From: Chitinophaga pinensis
GTDB taxonomy: Bacteria > Bacteroidota > Bacteroidia > NS11-12g > UBA9320
Direction: 5' to 3'
DNA length: 63,830 nucleotides
Assembly (NCBI GenBank): GCA_945897885.1
Contig: CAMDGU010000010.1
Coordinates: 1-63,830 of the forward strand
Shown here piece after piece: positions 26,795-36,099 of the stretch; position 1 is the stretch's first letter; every line of letters begins with the position of its first letter. The translations under genes were made by a program, and so were the position numbers. A model generated the notes under the pieces. It was not told the origin of the DNA, did no database searches, and saw nothing but the letters and a program-made list of their open reading frames with translations.

Positions 26795-28744
26795 TTAAAC
26801 ATCCAATCGCTTTAAAGGAAAGTCCTTCACCTTTCTATTAAAAATAAGAGGATAGGTTTCGGTTGTTACTATGGCTTGATCTAAACCAAAGCCCTTTTCG
26901 TCTGACAATCCAAAACGTTTGATAATAGAATGACCAAACACGAGAAGTTTATCGAAAAAGCGCATTTCATTTTCATACGAAAATTCTTTATTAATCAACA
27001 CATATCTGAAATCGCCTCCTATAAAACTATATTGAGTACGGTATTTTTGATCCACATCCAATTCATGTGATGCTATTAAATCTTCAATTACTTTGCGAAG
27101 TAAAATATTTATTTTTTGTTCTACCCTAAAGCCAAGCTTGAAATCAACCCTGATAATATCATTTGAAACAACATGATTTACTGTGTATTCGCATGTATAT
27201 GGATGATCCTGAACATCAACATGCACCAGCCAATAAACATCTGCTCTTTTTGGCTTATTTTCAAAAATAGAATAAATAATCTTTTTTTCTACCTTATCTA
27301 CTTTTTCACTGCTGGTTAAAAAAACAAGATTTGTTGCATACTTAGGAAAAGATGTATCATTACTCAATTTTTCTACCATGGGTATAAATGGCTTTAATTC
27401 CACAAATTCAACCAATTGGTTACGAATTTGACGGGCTCTGTACCAAATTAACATTACAGAGACAATGCAGGCCATAATAATTAATGTAACATACCCTCCA
27501 TGACTAAATTTTTGAAGATTGGCAATCATAAATGAACCTTCAATAGTTAGAAAAAGAGCCAGATACAAAACAAATATTATTGGACTCAGTTTGAGTCGTT
27601 TTCGTATGTAAGCAGCAAAAAGTATAGTAGTCATAGGCATTGCTGTATTTATTGCCATTCCATAGGCAGCTTCCATTCGAGCTGATTCTTCAAAGAAATA
27701 AACAATAAACATGCACCCAACCCAAAGTAAAAAATTTATTGTTGGAACGAAAATATGTCCTTTCTTTTCGGTAGTATAAACAATTCGCATTTTAGGCCAA
27801 AAACCTAATCGAATAGCTTCACTAATTAACGTAAAAGAACCAGTTATCATAGCCTGACTGGCTACCACAGCTGCTATGGTAGCTATAATTACGCCTATAA
27901 TTAAGAATTGCGGCGGCATAGTTTCAAAAAACACTCTTTTATTTCCAAGTGTTTCACCTGTGTGCTGCATTAACCATGCTCCCTGTCCAAAATAATTAAG
28001 GACCAGACATGTTTTAACAAATATCCAACTGATTCTAATATTTTTCCTGCCTACATGTCCAAGGTCACTGTATAAGGCTTCGGCTCCTGTAGTGCAGAGA
28101 AAAACACCCCCTAAAAGAAAAAAACCACTTGGATAATCAGAAAGCAATATATATCCATAGTATGGATTAATAGCTCTAAATACTTCAGGAAACTGGCTTA
28201 TTTGAGAAACACCTAAGATAGCAATCATAAAAAACCAAAGTACCATAACCGGAGCAAACCATTTACCTACGGTAGTTGTACCAAACTGCTGAATAATAAA
28301 TAGTAAACTTAATATGACAATAACTATTTCTAAGGTTGGTAGGTGAGGTATTCGTGATTCCAAACCTTCTACGGCAGAAGCTACAGAAATAGGCGGTGTA
28401 ATTATGCCCTCAGCTAATAAGGCTCCACCTCCAATAATTGCAGGCAAAAGCATATATTTGGTTCGTCGTTTTATAAGAGCATACAGTGAAAACATTCCAC
28501 CTTCCCCATTATTATCAGCTGTGAGAGTGAGTAATACATATTTTAAAGTGGTTTGGAGGGTTAATGTCCAAAAAATACAACTCAGAGCCCCTAAAACCAA
28601 TTCTTCTGAAATGACTCTTGAACCAACAATTGCATTAAAAACATAGAGAGGTGAGGTGCCTATATCGCCATAGATAATGCCGATTGCGATTAGAATTCCC
28701 GCCATGTTAAATGGAATATGGTGGGATCCATTGGTGTGTTTCAT
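26795..28744 (-). CDS. kup: KUP-family potassium uptake protein
   Basis: A 649-residue K+/H+ symporter of the KUP/HAK/KT family with about 12 membrane helices (residues 10-440) and a cytosolic C-terminal domain. Signature GDIGTSPLYVF is at residues 25-35, and AEGIITPPISVASAVEGLE follows. Length is normal. It is preceded by a leader of about 100 bases with an upstream ORF and interleaved stems, unlike most genes here, and has a porin as upstream neighbour on the same strand. Confidence 0.95.
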   Translation of the reverse strand: MKHTNGSHHIPFNMAGILIAIGIIYGDIGTSPLYVFNAIVGSRVISEELVLGALSCIFWTLTLQTTLKYVLLTLTADNNGEGGMFSLYALIKRRTKYMLLPAIIGGGALLAEGIITPPISVASAVEGLESRIPHLPTLEIVIVILSLLFIIQQFGTTTVGKWFAPVMVLWFFMIAILGVSQISQFPEVFRAINPYYGYILLSDYPSGFFLLGGVFLCTTGAEALYSDLGHVGRKNIRISWIFVKTCLVLNYFGQGAWLMQHTGETLGNKRVFFETMPPQFLIIGVIIATIAAVVASQAMITGSFTLISEAIRLGFWPKMRIVYTTEKKGHIFVPTINFLLWVGCMFIVYFFEESARMEAAYGMAINTAMPMTTILFAAYIRKRLKLSPIIFVLYLALFLTIEGSFMIANLQKFSHGGYVTLIIMACIVSVMLIWYRARQIRNQLVEFVELKPFIPMVEKLSNDTSFPKYATNLVFLTSSEKVDKVEKKIIYSIFENKPKRADVYWLVHVDVQDHPYTCEYTVNHVVSNDIIRVDFKLGFRVEQKINILLRKVIEDLIASHELDVDQKYRTQYSFIGGDFRYVLINKEFSYENEMRFFDKLLVFGHSIIKRFGLSDEKGFGLDQAIVTTETYPLIFNRKVKDFPLKRLDV

Positions 28745-28767
28745 CTTTTTATAATTGTTTTTTTAAT

Positions 28768-28826
28768 GGTAAGATGGAATGCTTGTTAATTTTTTATTAC
28801 TAGACTTACCAGCAATTTCAAGCATT
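28768..28826 (-). promoter_or_regulatory. Structured kup leader with interleaved stems
   Basis: In transcript order: AATGCTTG (28826-28819 as its complement), TGGTAAG (28811-28805), CAAGCATT (28785-28778), CTTACCA (28773-28767). The first pairs with the third (8 bp) and the second with the fourth (7 bp), so the stems interleave. They could form a pseudoknot or be mutually exclusive. No T-tract follows, so control would act on translation or RNA stability. Confidence 0.45.
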
Positions 28827-28830
28827 TCAT
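28786..28830 (-). CDS. 14-codon upstream ORF in the kup leader
   Basis: ATG at 28830, peptide MKCLKLLVSLVIKN, stop TAA at 28788-28786. The start lies 20 bases after a perfect -7 box, the normal distance for this genome. The stop is directly followed by the third strand (CAAGCATT) of the interleaved stems, so a translating or stalled ribosome would decide the folding. Whether it is translated is unknown. Confidence 0.35.
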   Translation of the reverse strand: MKCLKLLVSLVIKN

Positions 28831-28850
28831 TTTTTTAAAAATATAAGGGG

Positions 28851-28858
28851 CAAAATTA
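28851..28858 (-). promoter_or_regulatory. kup -7 box
   Basis: TAATTTTG on the minus strand, a perfect TAnnTTTG, 106 bases before the kup ATG and 20 before the upstream ORF. Confidence 0.5.
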
Positions 28859-28958
28859 AATGAACGAATAGGACTAATTTACGTTTTTTAATAATTTTTA
28901 TATATTAACTTTTAGATAGTTACATCCTATGAAAGGGGTAAATGAGTTTTAATATGAT

Positions 28959-29026
28959 AATTGTTCTATGCTTTATTTTTAGTTATAGGTATTATCGAAT
29001 CTTCGATTTGTAGTTATCTGTTTTTT
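28959..29026. repeat. 68-bp dispersed repeat, copy B
   Basis: Reverse complement of 12434-12501 with three mismatches. It lies in the 453-base gap between kup and the porin; the rest of the gap (29027-29197) shows nothing I can name. Confidence 0.85.
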
Positions 29027-29197
29027 ATTTAGTTGCCAATAGGTATCCACATCATATCAGAATCAATTACTCTCTTTTATTTATTCATTTTATGGTGAAT
29101 CCCTTTAAAAAAAGTGGTGGTATAACTTTTTTAATACGTTGTATCCTTGTGGACTTTGTGCGCCTTTTGAAGCATTCTATTTAGCATATTGTATTAA

Positions 29198-30292
29198 TTA
29201 AAATGAAATAGCCAGTGACGTAGTAAAGAATGTATTCTGATTGCTGACTTTATCATCCATCATAAAAATTTGATCCTTACTGTTCAATCCTCTTCCTTCC
29301 ATTCGGAACATCACATTATCACTTGCCAGATAATCAAAGTTCAAAGAATATCCCATAGTTTGAAAACCATTTTGAGTTCCGGTATTAATAATTACACCGG
29401 TTTTATCTGAATAATATTCTGCCCTTACAGCTATCCTTGTTTTAGCATTTGGGGCATAACGTAAAATAAATACTGGTGTGTACCAGGAAGCCATTCCGTC
29501 TTGTAAAATATTTGCGGTATCTCTATCTTGTTGTATACCAAAATCAAAACCGGCTGTTAAGCCAAATTTTTCTGTGAACTGAAATTGTCCGTAAAAATTA
29601 TTGAAATATCTCCATTTTTTAAAACTATCGTTTTGTTCATTCCCAACAAAAGTACTCCAGTTCAATACCGTGGTTGAATTCGGTTTAAAGGTAAATTGGG
29701 TTCCAAATGCAGGAGTTTGATTATTTGCAATACGTTGAATCCTCTGCCATCCGTTCAAGTACATAGCAGATAAATAAAGTTTTTCGTTTTTTGAAGTATA
29801 ACCAAGCTTTACACCCGATTCAAAGTAAGGAGAGTTGTCGGCTAAAATACTACGGGTAAGATTCCAACAATCTTTACCAATGGCACTTTCAAAACCAATA
29901 TGAGAAGGCATTACTCCTGCATCCACCCATACGTTTTTGGTCTTTGAAATTTTGATACCGGCATTGGCTTCAAAAATATTTTTTAATAATCCCTGTTCAC
30001 CGGCCATATTATACTGGGCATAGGAACCTCCCATTAAAGCAAAATTGCCTCTAACTTTTTCCGTTGAATAGTTTGCTTTGATAAATCCTATGTTCAGATT
30101 GGCCTCATTATGACGATTGAAATTATAAAAAAAAGATGGGCGTTCGTGGTTATTTGGTTTTCCTATGTCATAGCTAAAATAAGTCTCAATGTACCCTGAA
30201 AACTTCAATGGGATATATTTTATTTTTGCTGTGTCTTGCGCGTATGTTAAAGTTTTACAAAAGGCTAATGCAAATAATATTACTTTTCTCAT
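29198..30292 (-). CDS. OmpL-like beta-barrel porin
   Basis: A 364-residue outer-membrane protein with a signal peptide ending LTYAQ and barrel strands throughout (KFSGYIETYFSYDIGKPNNHERPSF, GFIKANYSTEKVRGNFALMGG), ending LAISF with the terminal Phe of barrels. It fits the putative beta-barrel porin-2 (OmpL-like) family. In Bacteroidota such porins often neighbour potassium transport genes, and kup is next, so a role in K+ passage is plausible but unproven. Confidence 0.75.
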   Translation of the reverse strand: MRKVILFALAFCKTLTYAQDTAKIKYIPLKFSGYIETYFSYDIGKPNNHERPSFFYNFNRHNEANLNIGFIKANYSTEKVRGNFALMGGSYAQYNMAGEQGLLKNIFEANAGIKISKTKNVWVDAGVMPSHIGFESAIGKDCWNLTRSILADNSPYFESGVKLGYTSKNEKLYLSAMYLNGWQRIQRIANNQTPAFGTQFTFKPNSTTVLNWSTFVGNEQNDSFKKWRYFNNFYGQFQFTEKFGLTAGFDFGIQQDRDTANILQDGMASWYTPVFILRYAPNAKTRIAVRAEYYSDKTGVIINTGTQNGFQTMGYSLNFDYLASDNVMFRMEGRGLNSKDQIFMMDDKVSNQNTFFTTSLAISF

Positions 30293-30434
30293 GGTATGAT
30301 TTAATTTGTATTTAAGAGGGCTGCATTCTTTTTAAAAATATTTACTTTTTCTGAATCACTAATTGCAAATTAAGGTCATTCGGTAGCTTCGAAAATTTTA
30401 TAAAAACACTTTTTATTCATTTTCATGGTATTAT

Positions 30435-30959
30435 CTATCCTTGGTTTTTAGCCTTTAACTTAGTCACAATCATTTTGTCTACAGGAAAAGTAACATCACT
30501 TTCTCCAATTGTTTTAATATCAATCCAAAAAAACTCGAGTTGGTGTGTTTGGCTTTGTGGAAATGAGATTGGAAAGCTTTCAAAAGCGGGACAGTTTAAA
30601 ATATTAATAAAATAATACACGGAAATAAGTTGCTCGCTTTTATAAAAGGCACTTCGTTGAAAAAAATCAGTGGTATAAAAATGACCTCCAATTTCACAAT
30701 CCAAATCCAGTTCTTCACGAATTTCGCGTTTCAATCCCTCTAGCAAACCTTCACCAAACTCAAGCCCACCACCCGGAAATTTTGTAAACTCATGCCCGTT
30801 CATATTTTCCTTTACCATCAATACTTTTTGGTCTCTTATAAAAATCCCATAAACTCTAATATTAAACTTACTTATTTCAGGCAGTACTTCATTCATTGTT
30901 TTCAAAATTAACTCATCTGAGGTTAAAGAATTAAAAAATGGTTTTACCAACGTGGTCAT
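30435..30959 (-). CDS. NUDIX hydrolase
   Basis: A 174-residue NUDIX protein with the box GGGLEFGEGLLEGLKREIREE, which matches G-x5-E-x7-REUxEE. It hydrolyses a nucleoside diphosphate linked to X; the substrate cannot be read from sequence. The first 28 residues are unusual for the family; an internal ATG (30896) gives the more common N-terminus (MNEVLPEISKFNIRVYGI), so the start is uncertain. Divergent from the dihydroorotase gene (60-base gap). Confidence 0.87.
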   Translation of the reverse strand: MTTLVKPFFNSLTSDELILKTMNEVLPEISKFNIRVYGIFIRDQKVLMVKENMNGHEFTKFPGGGLEFGEGLLEGLKREIREELDLDCEIGGHFYTTDFFQRSAFYKSEQLISVYYFINILNCPAFESFPISFPQSQTHQLEFFWIDIKTIGESDVTFPVDKMIVTKLKAKNQG

Positions 30960-31019
30960 AAAGTCTTTTATCTTTTATTAATTAATTAACTGAAATTTGC
31001 AGAACAATTCTCACATCCA

Positions 31020-32357
31020 ATGAAACCAACTCTAATTAAAAATGCCTTAATCATAAATGAAGGTATCTCGTTTATCGGTGATTTACTTATAAGAAACGGC
31101 AGAATAGAGCAAATAAGTCAACAAGGTATAAGTGATAATAATTATGAAATTATAAATGCTGAAGGTCTTTGGTTATTGCCAGGAGTTATTGATGACCAAG
31201 TGCATTTTCGTGAGCCGGGGCTAACTCATAAAGCTACCATAGCTACCGAATCGGCTGCTGCTGTAGCAGGCGGAACTACCACCTTTATGGAAATGCCCAA
31301 CACAGTGCCAAATGCTATTACCCAAGAACTACTGCAACAAAAATATGATATAGCCGAACACTGTTCGCCGGCAAACTATTCCTTTTTTATGGGAACCACA
31401 AACGATAATTTAGAAGAAGTTTTAAAAACCAACCCTAAAAATGTTTGCGGTGTGAAGATTTTTATGGGTTCAAGCACGGGTAATATGTTGGTAGATGAAC
31501 CTAATATATTGGATAAACTGTTTGAAAAATGTGAGTTGCTAATAGCCACCCATTGTGAGGATGAAGCTACCGTGAGACGGAATACCGAATTGTACTTAGC
31601 AAAATACGGTGATGACATGGCAGCCCGCTACCATCCTGAAATACGAAGTCGTGAAGCCTGCTTGCTTTCCTCCACCTTTGCGGCCAACTTAGCTAAGAAA
31701 CATGGCACCCGATTGCATATTTTACATATCACAACAGCGGATGAAGTTTCACTTTTTTCAAACACCTTGCCACTGAGAGATAAAAAAATTACTTCGGAAG
31801 TATGTGTGCATCACTTAACGTTTGAGGCCTCGGATTATGAAACCTTAGGCAATAAAATAAAATGCAATCCGGCAATTAAATATGCCGCAGACCGAACTGC
31901 TTTATGGCATGCTTTAAACAATGACCTTTTTGATATAGTGGCTACCGACCATGCGCCTCATACCATTGAAGAAAAAAATAATGTTTATATAAAATCACCT
32001 TCCGGCTTGCCTTTGGTTCAGCATAGTTTGGTACAAATGATAGAACACAGCAAAAATGGATTGATATCAAAAGAGCGAATGGTTGAAAAAATGAGTCATT
32101 CACCAGCTGAATGCTTTAAAATTTCAAACCGTGGCTATTTGCGTGAAGGGTATTTTGCCGATTTAGTATTAGTAAATCCAAACCAAAATTACACGGTTAC
32201 TAAAAATAATATTTTATACAAGTGCGGTTGGTCGCCGTTCGAAGGAAAAACATTTTCATCCAGTATTCACAGCACTTATGTGAATGGGATTAAGGTGTTT
32301 GATCAAAAGGGATTAACAGGAGAATTAGCCGGAATGCGGCTTGAATTTCAGAGATAG
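31020..32357 (+). CDS. pyrC: Dihydroorotase (class I)
   Basis: A 445-residue amidohydrolase that forms dihydroorotate in pyrimidine synthesis. Motifs: VIDDQVHFREPGLTHKA, FMEMPNT, the carboxylated-lysine motif GVKIFMGSSTG, ATHCEDE, LHILHIT, and ATDHAPH. The metal motif normally HxH reads QVH here: the first His is Gln. I believe many Bacteroidota homologues share this. All other ligands are present, so it is likely active. Alone in its transcription unit. Confidence 0.88.
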   Translation: MKPTLIKNALIINEGISFIGDLLIRNGRIEQISQQGISDNNYEIINAEGLWLLPGVIDDQVHFREPGLTHKATIATESAAAVAGGTTTFMEMPNTVPNAITQELLQQKYDIAEHCSPANYSFFMGTTNDNLEEVLKTNPKNVCGVKIFMGSSTGNMLVDEPNILDKLFEKCELLIATHCEDEATVRRNTELYLAKYGDDMAARYHPEIRSREACLLSSTFAANLAKKHGTRLHILHITTADEVSLFSNTLPLRDKKITSEVCVHHLTFEASDYETLGNKIKCNPAIKYAADRTALWHALNNDLFDIVATDHAPHTIEEKNNVYIKSPSGLPLVQHSLVQMIEHSKNGLISKERMVEKMSHSPAECFKISNRGYLREGYFADLVLVNPNQNYTVTKNNILYKCGWSPFEGKTFSSSIHSTYVNGIKVFDQKGLTGELAGMRLEFQR

Positions 32358-32361
32358 GTTT

Positions 32362-33087
32362 TTACTGTCTTAGCACAAAGTTTTGTCCTAAATATACTTT
32401 TCTTACAATTGGGTCAGCAGCTAGTTCTTCTGCTGTTCCGGCCATCAGTATTTTTCCTTCAAATAATAAATATGCCCTATCCGTAATTGTTAAGGTTTCA
32501 TGAACATTATGGTCGGTTATTAAAACCCCGATATTTTTATCAATCAATTTTTTAACAATGGCCTGAATATCTTCCACCGCTATAGGGTCTACCCCTGCAA
32601 AAGGTTCATCCAATAAAATAAATTTAGGATTTACCGCTAAAGCTCTGGCTATCTCCGTTCTTCGCCTTTCTCCTCCTGACAATACGGCTCCCATATTTTT
32701 TCTTACATGTGTTAAGTGAAACTCCTCCATCAAGGTTTCCAATCTCTCCTTTTGCTCGGCTTTTGGCAGGTCAGTCATTTCTAATATGGCTTTCACATTA
32801 TCCTCCACACTCAGGTTTCTGAATACCGATGCCTCTTGTGGCAAATACCCAATGCCATATTGAGCCCTTTTATACATAGGCATTTTGGTAAGTTCTACAT
32901 CATCCAAAAATATTCGGCCTTGGTCGGCTTTTATCAAGCCCACGGTCATATAAAAGGTTGTTGTTTTTCCGGCTCCGTTTGGCCCAAGCAAACCCACAAT
33001 TTCCCCTTGATTTACCTCAATAGATACATCGTTTACAACCTTTCGGCTTTTGTATTGCTTTATAAGATGCTCTGCCCTAAGTTTCAT
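32362..33087 (-). CDS. lptB: LPS export ABC transporter ATPase LptB
   Basis: A 241-residue ABC ATPase with Walker [10 protein letters not shown], signature [15 protein letters not shown], Walker [14 protein letters not shown] and the H-loop DHN. The spacing and the short C-terminal tail (KVYLGQNF) fit LptB, which powers LPS transport to the outer membrane with LptFG. I start at the ATG at 33087; an upstream in-frame TTG is inside the -7 box. No other lpt gene is adjacent, as is common for the phylum. Confidence 0.93.
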   Translation of the reverse strand: MKLRAEHLIKQYKSRKVVNDVSIEVNQGEIVGLLGPNGAGKTTTFYMTVGLIKADQGRIFLDDVELTKMPMYKRAQYGIGYLPQEASVFRNLSVEDNVKAILEMTDLPKAEQKERLETLMEEFHLTHVRKNMGAVLSGGERRRTEIARALAVNPKFILLDEPFAGVDPIAVEDIQAIVKKLIDKNIGVLITDHNVHETLTITDRAYLLFEGKILMAGTAEELAADPIVRKVYLGQNFVLRQ

Positions 33088-33099
33088 TTTTTTGTGCAG

Positions 33100-33107
33100 C
33101 AAAGATA
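33100..33107 (-). promoter_or_regulatory. lptB -7 box
   Basis: TATCTTTG on the minus strand, 12 bases before the ATG at 33087; identical to the higBA box. Confidence 0.55.
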
Positions 33108-33184
33108 TCTATACCAATAAAATAACCGTTATAATTTTGCATTAATTAAAATTCTGATTAGGTTTGTAGACTTTAATAAAATTC

Positions 33185-33952
33185 ATGAAAAACAAGATAC
33201 TATTATTAACAGCGCTTTTAACCACTTCGTTTTTAAGCAAAGCCCAATTATACCTTGGAGCCAAGGTGGGACTAAACATGGCCAACATATCGGCTACTTT
33301 TGATAAAACCTCATTTAGCACCAAAATTGGAATTAACGGTGGTGCTACGGTAAAGTATAATTTTATAAAAACCTTTGGCGTTCAGGCTGATGTGCTTTAT
33401 TCTCAAATGGGTTCTCAATCAAAAAAAGTAGAAGTGGTGGATGATGCTATTATTGGGAAAACCACAACCACCACAGAAACAGTTTATGACTATTCATACC
33501 TTCAAATTCCTATTTTTGCCAATTGGGAAATTCCTATTAAGTCAGAAAAACTTATTCCATACCGTTATACTGAAAATGTAGTTTCTGTTCATTTATATGG
33601 CGGTGGTTTTTTTGGATACGCTCTTGGTAACAATTCAGCTATCAGCACCAGACAATACTTGGTTGATTTGGACAATAACCCAACCACAACGGTATTGCCT
33701 AAAGTAAGTGGTGCCAGTACCAAATTTAATGCTATAGATTTTGGTGTTGCGTTTGGTGCCGGTGTTTCATTTAATCTTAGCAAAAAAGGAAAACTTACTG
33801 TTGATGGAAGATACCTTATGGGATTAGGAAATCCAAACAGTAACAAGGCCTACAAAGATGTAACAGGGAAATATCCGGTTATGAAAAATTCAGCTCCACA
33901 AATACAGTTGGGTTACATACACCAAATTACCAGAGGCAAACGCTGGCAATAA
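33185..33952 (+). CDS. PorT-family outer-membrane beta-barrel protein
   Basis: A 255-residue protein: signal peptide ending LSKAQ, then LYLGAKVGLNMANISA, the usual opening of the outer-membrane beta-barrel family PF13568 (PorT-like), with strands such as FGVQADVLYSQMGSQSKK and QIQLGYIHQITRGKRW. Many paralogues exist per genome; specific role unknown. Preceded by AGACTTTAATAAAATTC, no perfect promoter. Confidence 0.78.
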   Translation: MKNKILLLTALLTTSFLSKAQLYLGAKVGLNMANISATFDKTSFSTKIGINGGATVKYNFIKTFGVQADVLYSQMGSQSKKVEVVDDAIIGKTTTTTETVYDYSYLQIPIFANWEIPIKSEKLIPYRYTENVVSVHLYGGGFFGYALGNNSAISTRQYLVDLDNNPTTTVLPKVSGASTKFNAIDFGVAFGAGVSFNLSKKGKLTVDGRYLMGLGNPNSNKAYKDVTGKYPVMKNSAPQIQLGYIHQITRGKRWQ

Positions 33953-34003
33953 TTAAACAGCAGTATATCGGGAATCATATTCCCTGTTATTCTTAATTTA
34001 TAA

Positions 34004-34744
34004 ATGACATCCTTATTAAAGATGCGTATATCAAAGGGTTTTGTTCTTTGTTTCCTTCTATTTTTTCAAAGTTCCTTCGTTATTCCCGTTCCTGTAGAAA
34101 GCATCAGTTTGGATATGAGTGCCAAGATACTGAACAAGGGAAAATATGTAGCCGTATCAGGGCAGGTTTTTTATAAAAAATCGGGCGGTTTGATGGTTAC
34201 AAAATTTTTAAAGCCATCCGAATCCGTTACCATCACCAATGCCAATGGTGAAATGAAAATTTATGATGTAAAAGCCAATACGGTATTACAAATGCAGGGT
34301 TTGGATTTTAGTTCTGATAATAGTTTTTTCTATTACTTTTTGTGCGGCAAAACTCAGGATATGGGTTTAAAATCAACTGGATTTAAACTAGAAAGTACCA
34401 AAATAGAAGATGGAATGGTAGTAACACAATGGGTGCCTGAAAAGGGTGGAACCAATGAACTAAGCCGAATTGAAATGGTACACGAAAAGTATAAACCCAT
34501 CTATATGGCTTTGTATAATGTTCAAAAAAAAGTAATTAAGAAAACGTATTACACCAATTATAATAAAATTCAAGACATTTCATTTCCTTTAAATATTACC
34601 GAATTTAACTACGATATCAAAGGTGACTCTACCATTACACGCCGCTTATACAGCAATGTTAAAACCAACAAGGAAGTAGATGAAACCTATTTGAATTATA
34701 AGATTCCAAGCAATGCCAAGGTTTTGGCTCCTTCAAAAAAATAG
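34004..34744 (+). CDS. LolA-like exported protein
   Basis: A 246-residue protein with a signal peptide (FVLCFLLFFQSSFVIPVP) and a beta-rich mature part resembling the LolA half-barrel: VAVSGQVFYKKSGGLMVTKF, TITNANGEMKIYDVK, and DISFPLNITEFNY. LolA carries lipoproteins across the periplasm; this divergent relative may do so or bind other lipids. It starts an operon with YidD (4-base gap) and two TPR proteins. A second in-frame ATG at 34022 is also possible. Confidence 0.6.
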   Translation: MTSLLKMRISKGFVLCFLLFFQSSFVIPVPVESISLDMSAKILNKGKYVAVSGQVFYKKSGGLMVTKFLKPSESVTITNANGEMKIYDVKANTVLQMQGLDFSSDNSFFYYFLCGKTQDMGLKSTGFKLESTKIEDGMVVTQWVPEKGGTNELSRIEMVHEKYKPIYMALYNVQKKVIKKTYYTNYNKIQDISFPLNITEFNYDIKGDSTITRRLYSNVKTNKEVDETYLNYKIPSNAKVLAPSKK

Positions 34745-34748
34745 AGTA

Positions 34749-35219
34749 ATGAAAACGCAACTTCTTTTAGTTTTAATCCTTACGTCTTTTTTTACAATTA
34801 TTTCCACAGCCCAAAGTGCAACCGATAGGGACTTAATAAAGGAGCAAACTTTTGAGGATAAAACATTTATCAAAAAAAGGCACGTTTCATTTTTGTTTAC
34901 AAAAATTAAAAACCCGATTGTGCGATACAACCCCATAAGCCTTTCATTTGGTGGAATGATGTATGTTTATCAAAAGTTTATTTCGGTTCAAATTGGAGCT
35001 AATTGTCCTTATGAAATTAGCTGTTCTGCTTTTAGCAAACAATGCATTCAAAACTATGGATTGATTAAAGGCGTGGCATTAAGTGCCGACAGGTTGATGC
35101 GCTGCACCAGGTTGGCTTCGGCTGATCTTACCCCATCCGATATTGGGGAAGATTCGCATGCCATTATAGACCAAATTGAATCGTATCAAAATACCCATAA
35201 ACTGCATAAAGGTCAATAG
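34749..35219 (+). CDS. YidD-family protein with an N-terminal signal peptide
   Basis: A 156-residue protein with the YidD core MMYVYQKFISVQIGANCPYE, SCSAFSKQCIQNYGLIKG, and DRLMRCTR (the Cys pattern of the family, once called haemolytic domain). Classical YidD is about 80 residues, cytoplasmic-face and next to yidC/rnpA. This one has a signal peptide (LLLVLILTSFFTIISTAQ), an extra 40-residue segment, and sits in an envelope cassette instead. The core may thus act in the periplasm, or the first helix may anchor it. Confidence 0.85.
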   Translation: MKTQLLLVLILTSFFTIISTAQSATDRDLIKEQTFEDKTFIKKRHVSFLFTKIKNPIVRYNPISLSFGGMMYVYQKFISVQIGANCPYEISCSAFSKQCIQNYGLIKGVALSADRLMRCTRLASADLTPSDIGEDSHAIIDQIESYQNTHKLHKGQ

Positions 35220-35226
35220 AATAAAG

Positions 35227-36099
35227 ATGTTTAAAGCTTTTTTCTTCATTGTTACTTCCTTTCTTTTTTTTAACCTTTCGCTGGCACAATCCCGTTCATT
35301 TCAAAACGAAATAAAATTTGCAAGCCATTTAATTGATAATTACGAATACAAGGATGCCTCATTGGTATTAAAAAATATTTCAAAAAATAACACCCTTAAT
35401 TCAGCCCAATTTGATTCCGTCAATTATTTTATTGGTTGGATTTTTTACAATCAGAAAACGCTTGACAGTTCGTCTTTCTATCTAAATATGGTTTCATCAC
35501 ATTCATCCTATTTTTATAAAAGTAAATTTTATGAAGCATTTAATTCTGCTTATTTAGGAAAGTATTCAAATGCCATTCTTCTTTTAGATTCCATAAAAAC
35601 GGATTCCTTTACAGATTATGAAAAGCTTAAAAATTTTGAAAAAGCGGCCTTTTCGATACTTCAGCATGATTACAAAAGCTTTGAAAAACTCTCCAATCAA
35701 TTTACAGGCTCTTATTTTCCGATAGCGAATGAAGAAAAAGCTTTAACAAATTATTATACCAAAATAAAAGAGCATAACCCAAAATCGCCCTTGCTAGCCG
35801 GGGTCATGTCGGCCATTGTGCCGGGTTCAGGAAAATTTTATACCGGTCATCGTGGTCAGGGAGCTACAGCGTTGGTTACGGTGGTTTCACTGGCAGCTAT
35901 TGCCGCCGAAAGTTATTACAGAGCCGGGCCAAAAAGCATCCAATTTATTTCCTTTGGTGCCATATTCAGTATTTTTTATGCAGGCAATATTTGGGGAAGT
36001 GTAAACAGTGTAAAAAAACGAAATGATACATTTTATAAAGAACTTGAGCGGAACGTGTTGCTTGATATGCACATTCCTCTTAGGCGGGTTTTCAATTAG
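35227..36099 (+). CDS. Exported TPR-like protein with PGSG/membrane C-terminal domain (paralogue 1)
   Basis: A 290-residue protein: signal peptide ending LSLAQ, helical TPR-like repeats (residues 20-180), then the C-terminal LAGVMSAIVPGSGKFYTGHRGQGATALVTVV and hydrophobic AAIAAESYYRAG, a TM2/DUF5683-like hairpin around P-G-S-G-x-x-Y-x-G. Start 35227 is 7 bases after YidD. Its 3' end overlaps the next gene by 77 bases. Probably an inner-membrane protein with a periplasmic or cytosolic repeat arm; function unknown. Confidence 0.65.
   Translation: MFKAFFFIVTSFLFFNLSLAQSRSFQNEIKFASHLIDNYEYKDASLVLKNISKNNTLNSAQFDSVNYFIGWIFYNQKTLDSSSFYLNMVSSHSSYFYKSKFYEAFNSAYLGKYSNAILLLDSIKTDSFTDYEKLKNFEKAAFSILQHDYKSFEKLSNQFTGSYFPIANEEKALTNYYTKIKEHNPKSPLLAGVMSAIVPGSGKFYTGHRGQGATALVTVVSLAAIAAESYYRAGPKSIQFISFGAIFSIFYAGNIWGSVNSVKKRNDTFYKELERNVLLDMHIPLRRVFN

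Noticed and set aside
28805-28826. c-di-AMP (ydaO-type) riboswitch in the kup leader
   Set aside because: Leader is too short and lacks the conserved ydaO sequence blocks; only the interleaved stems are supported.
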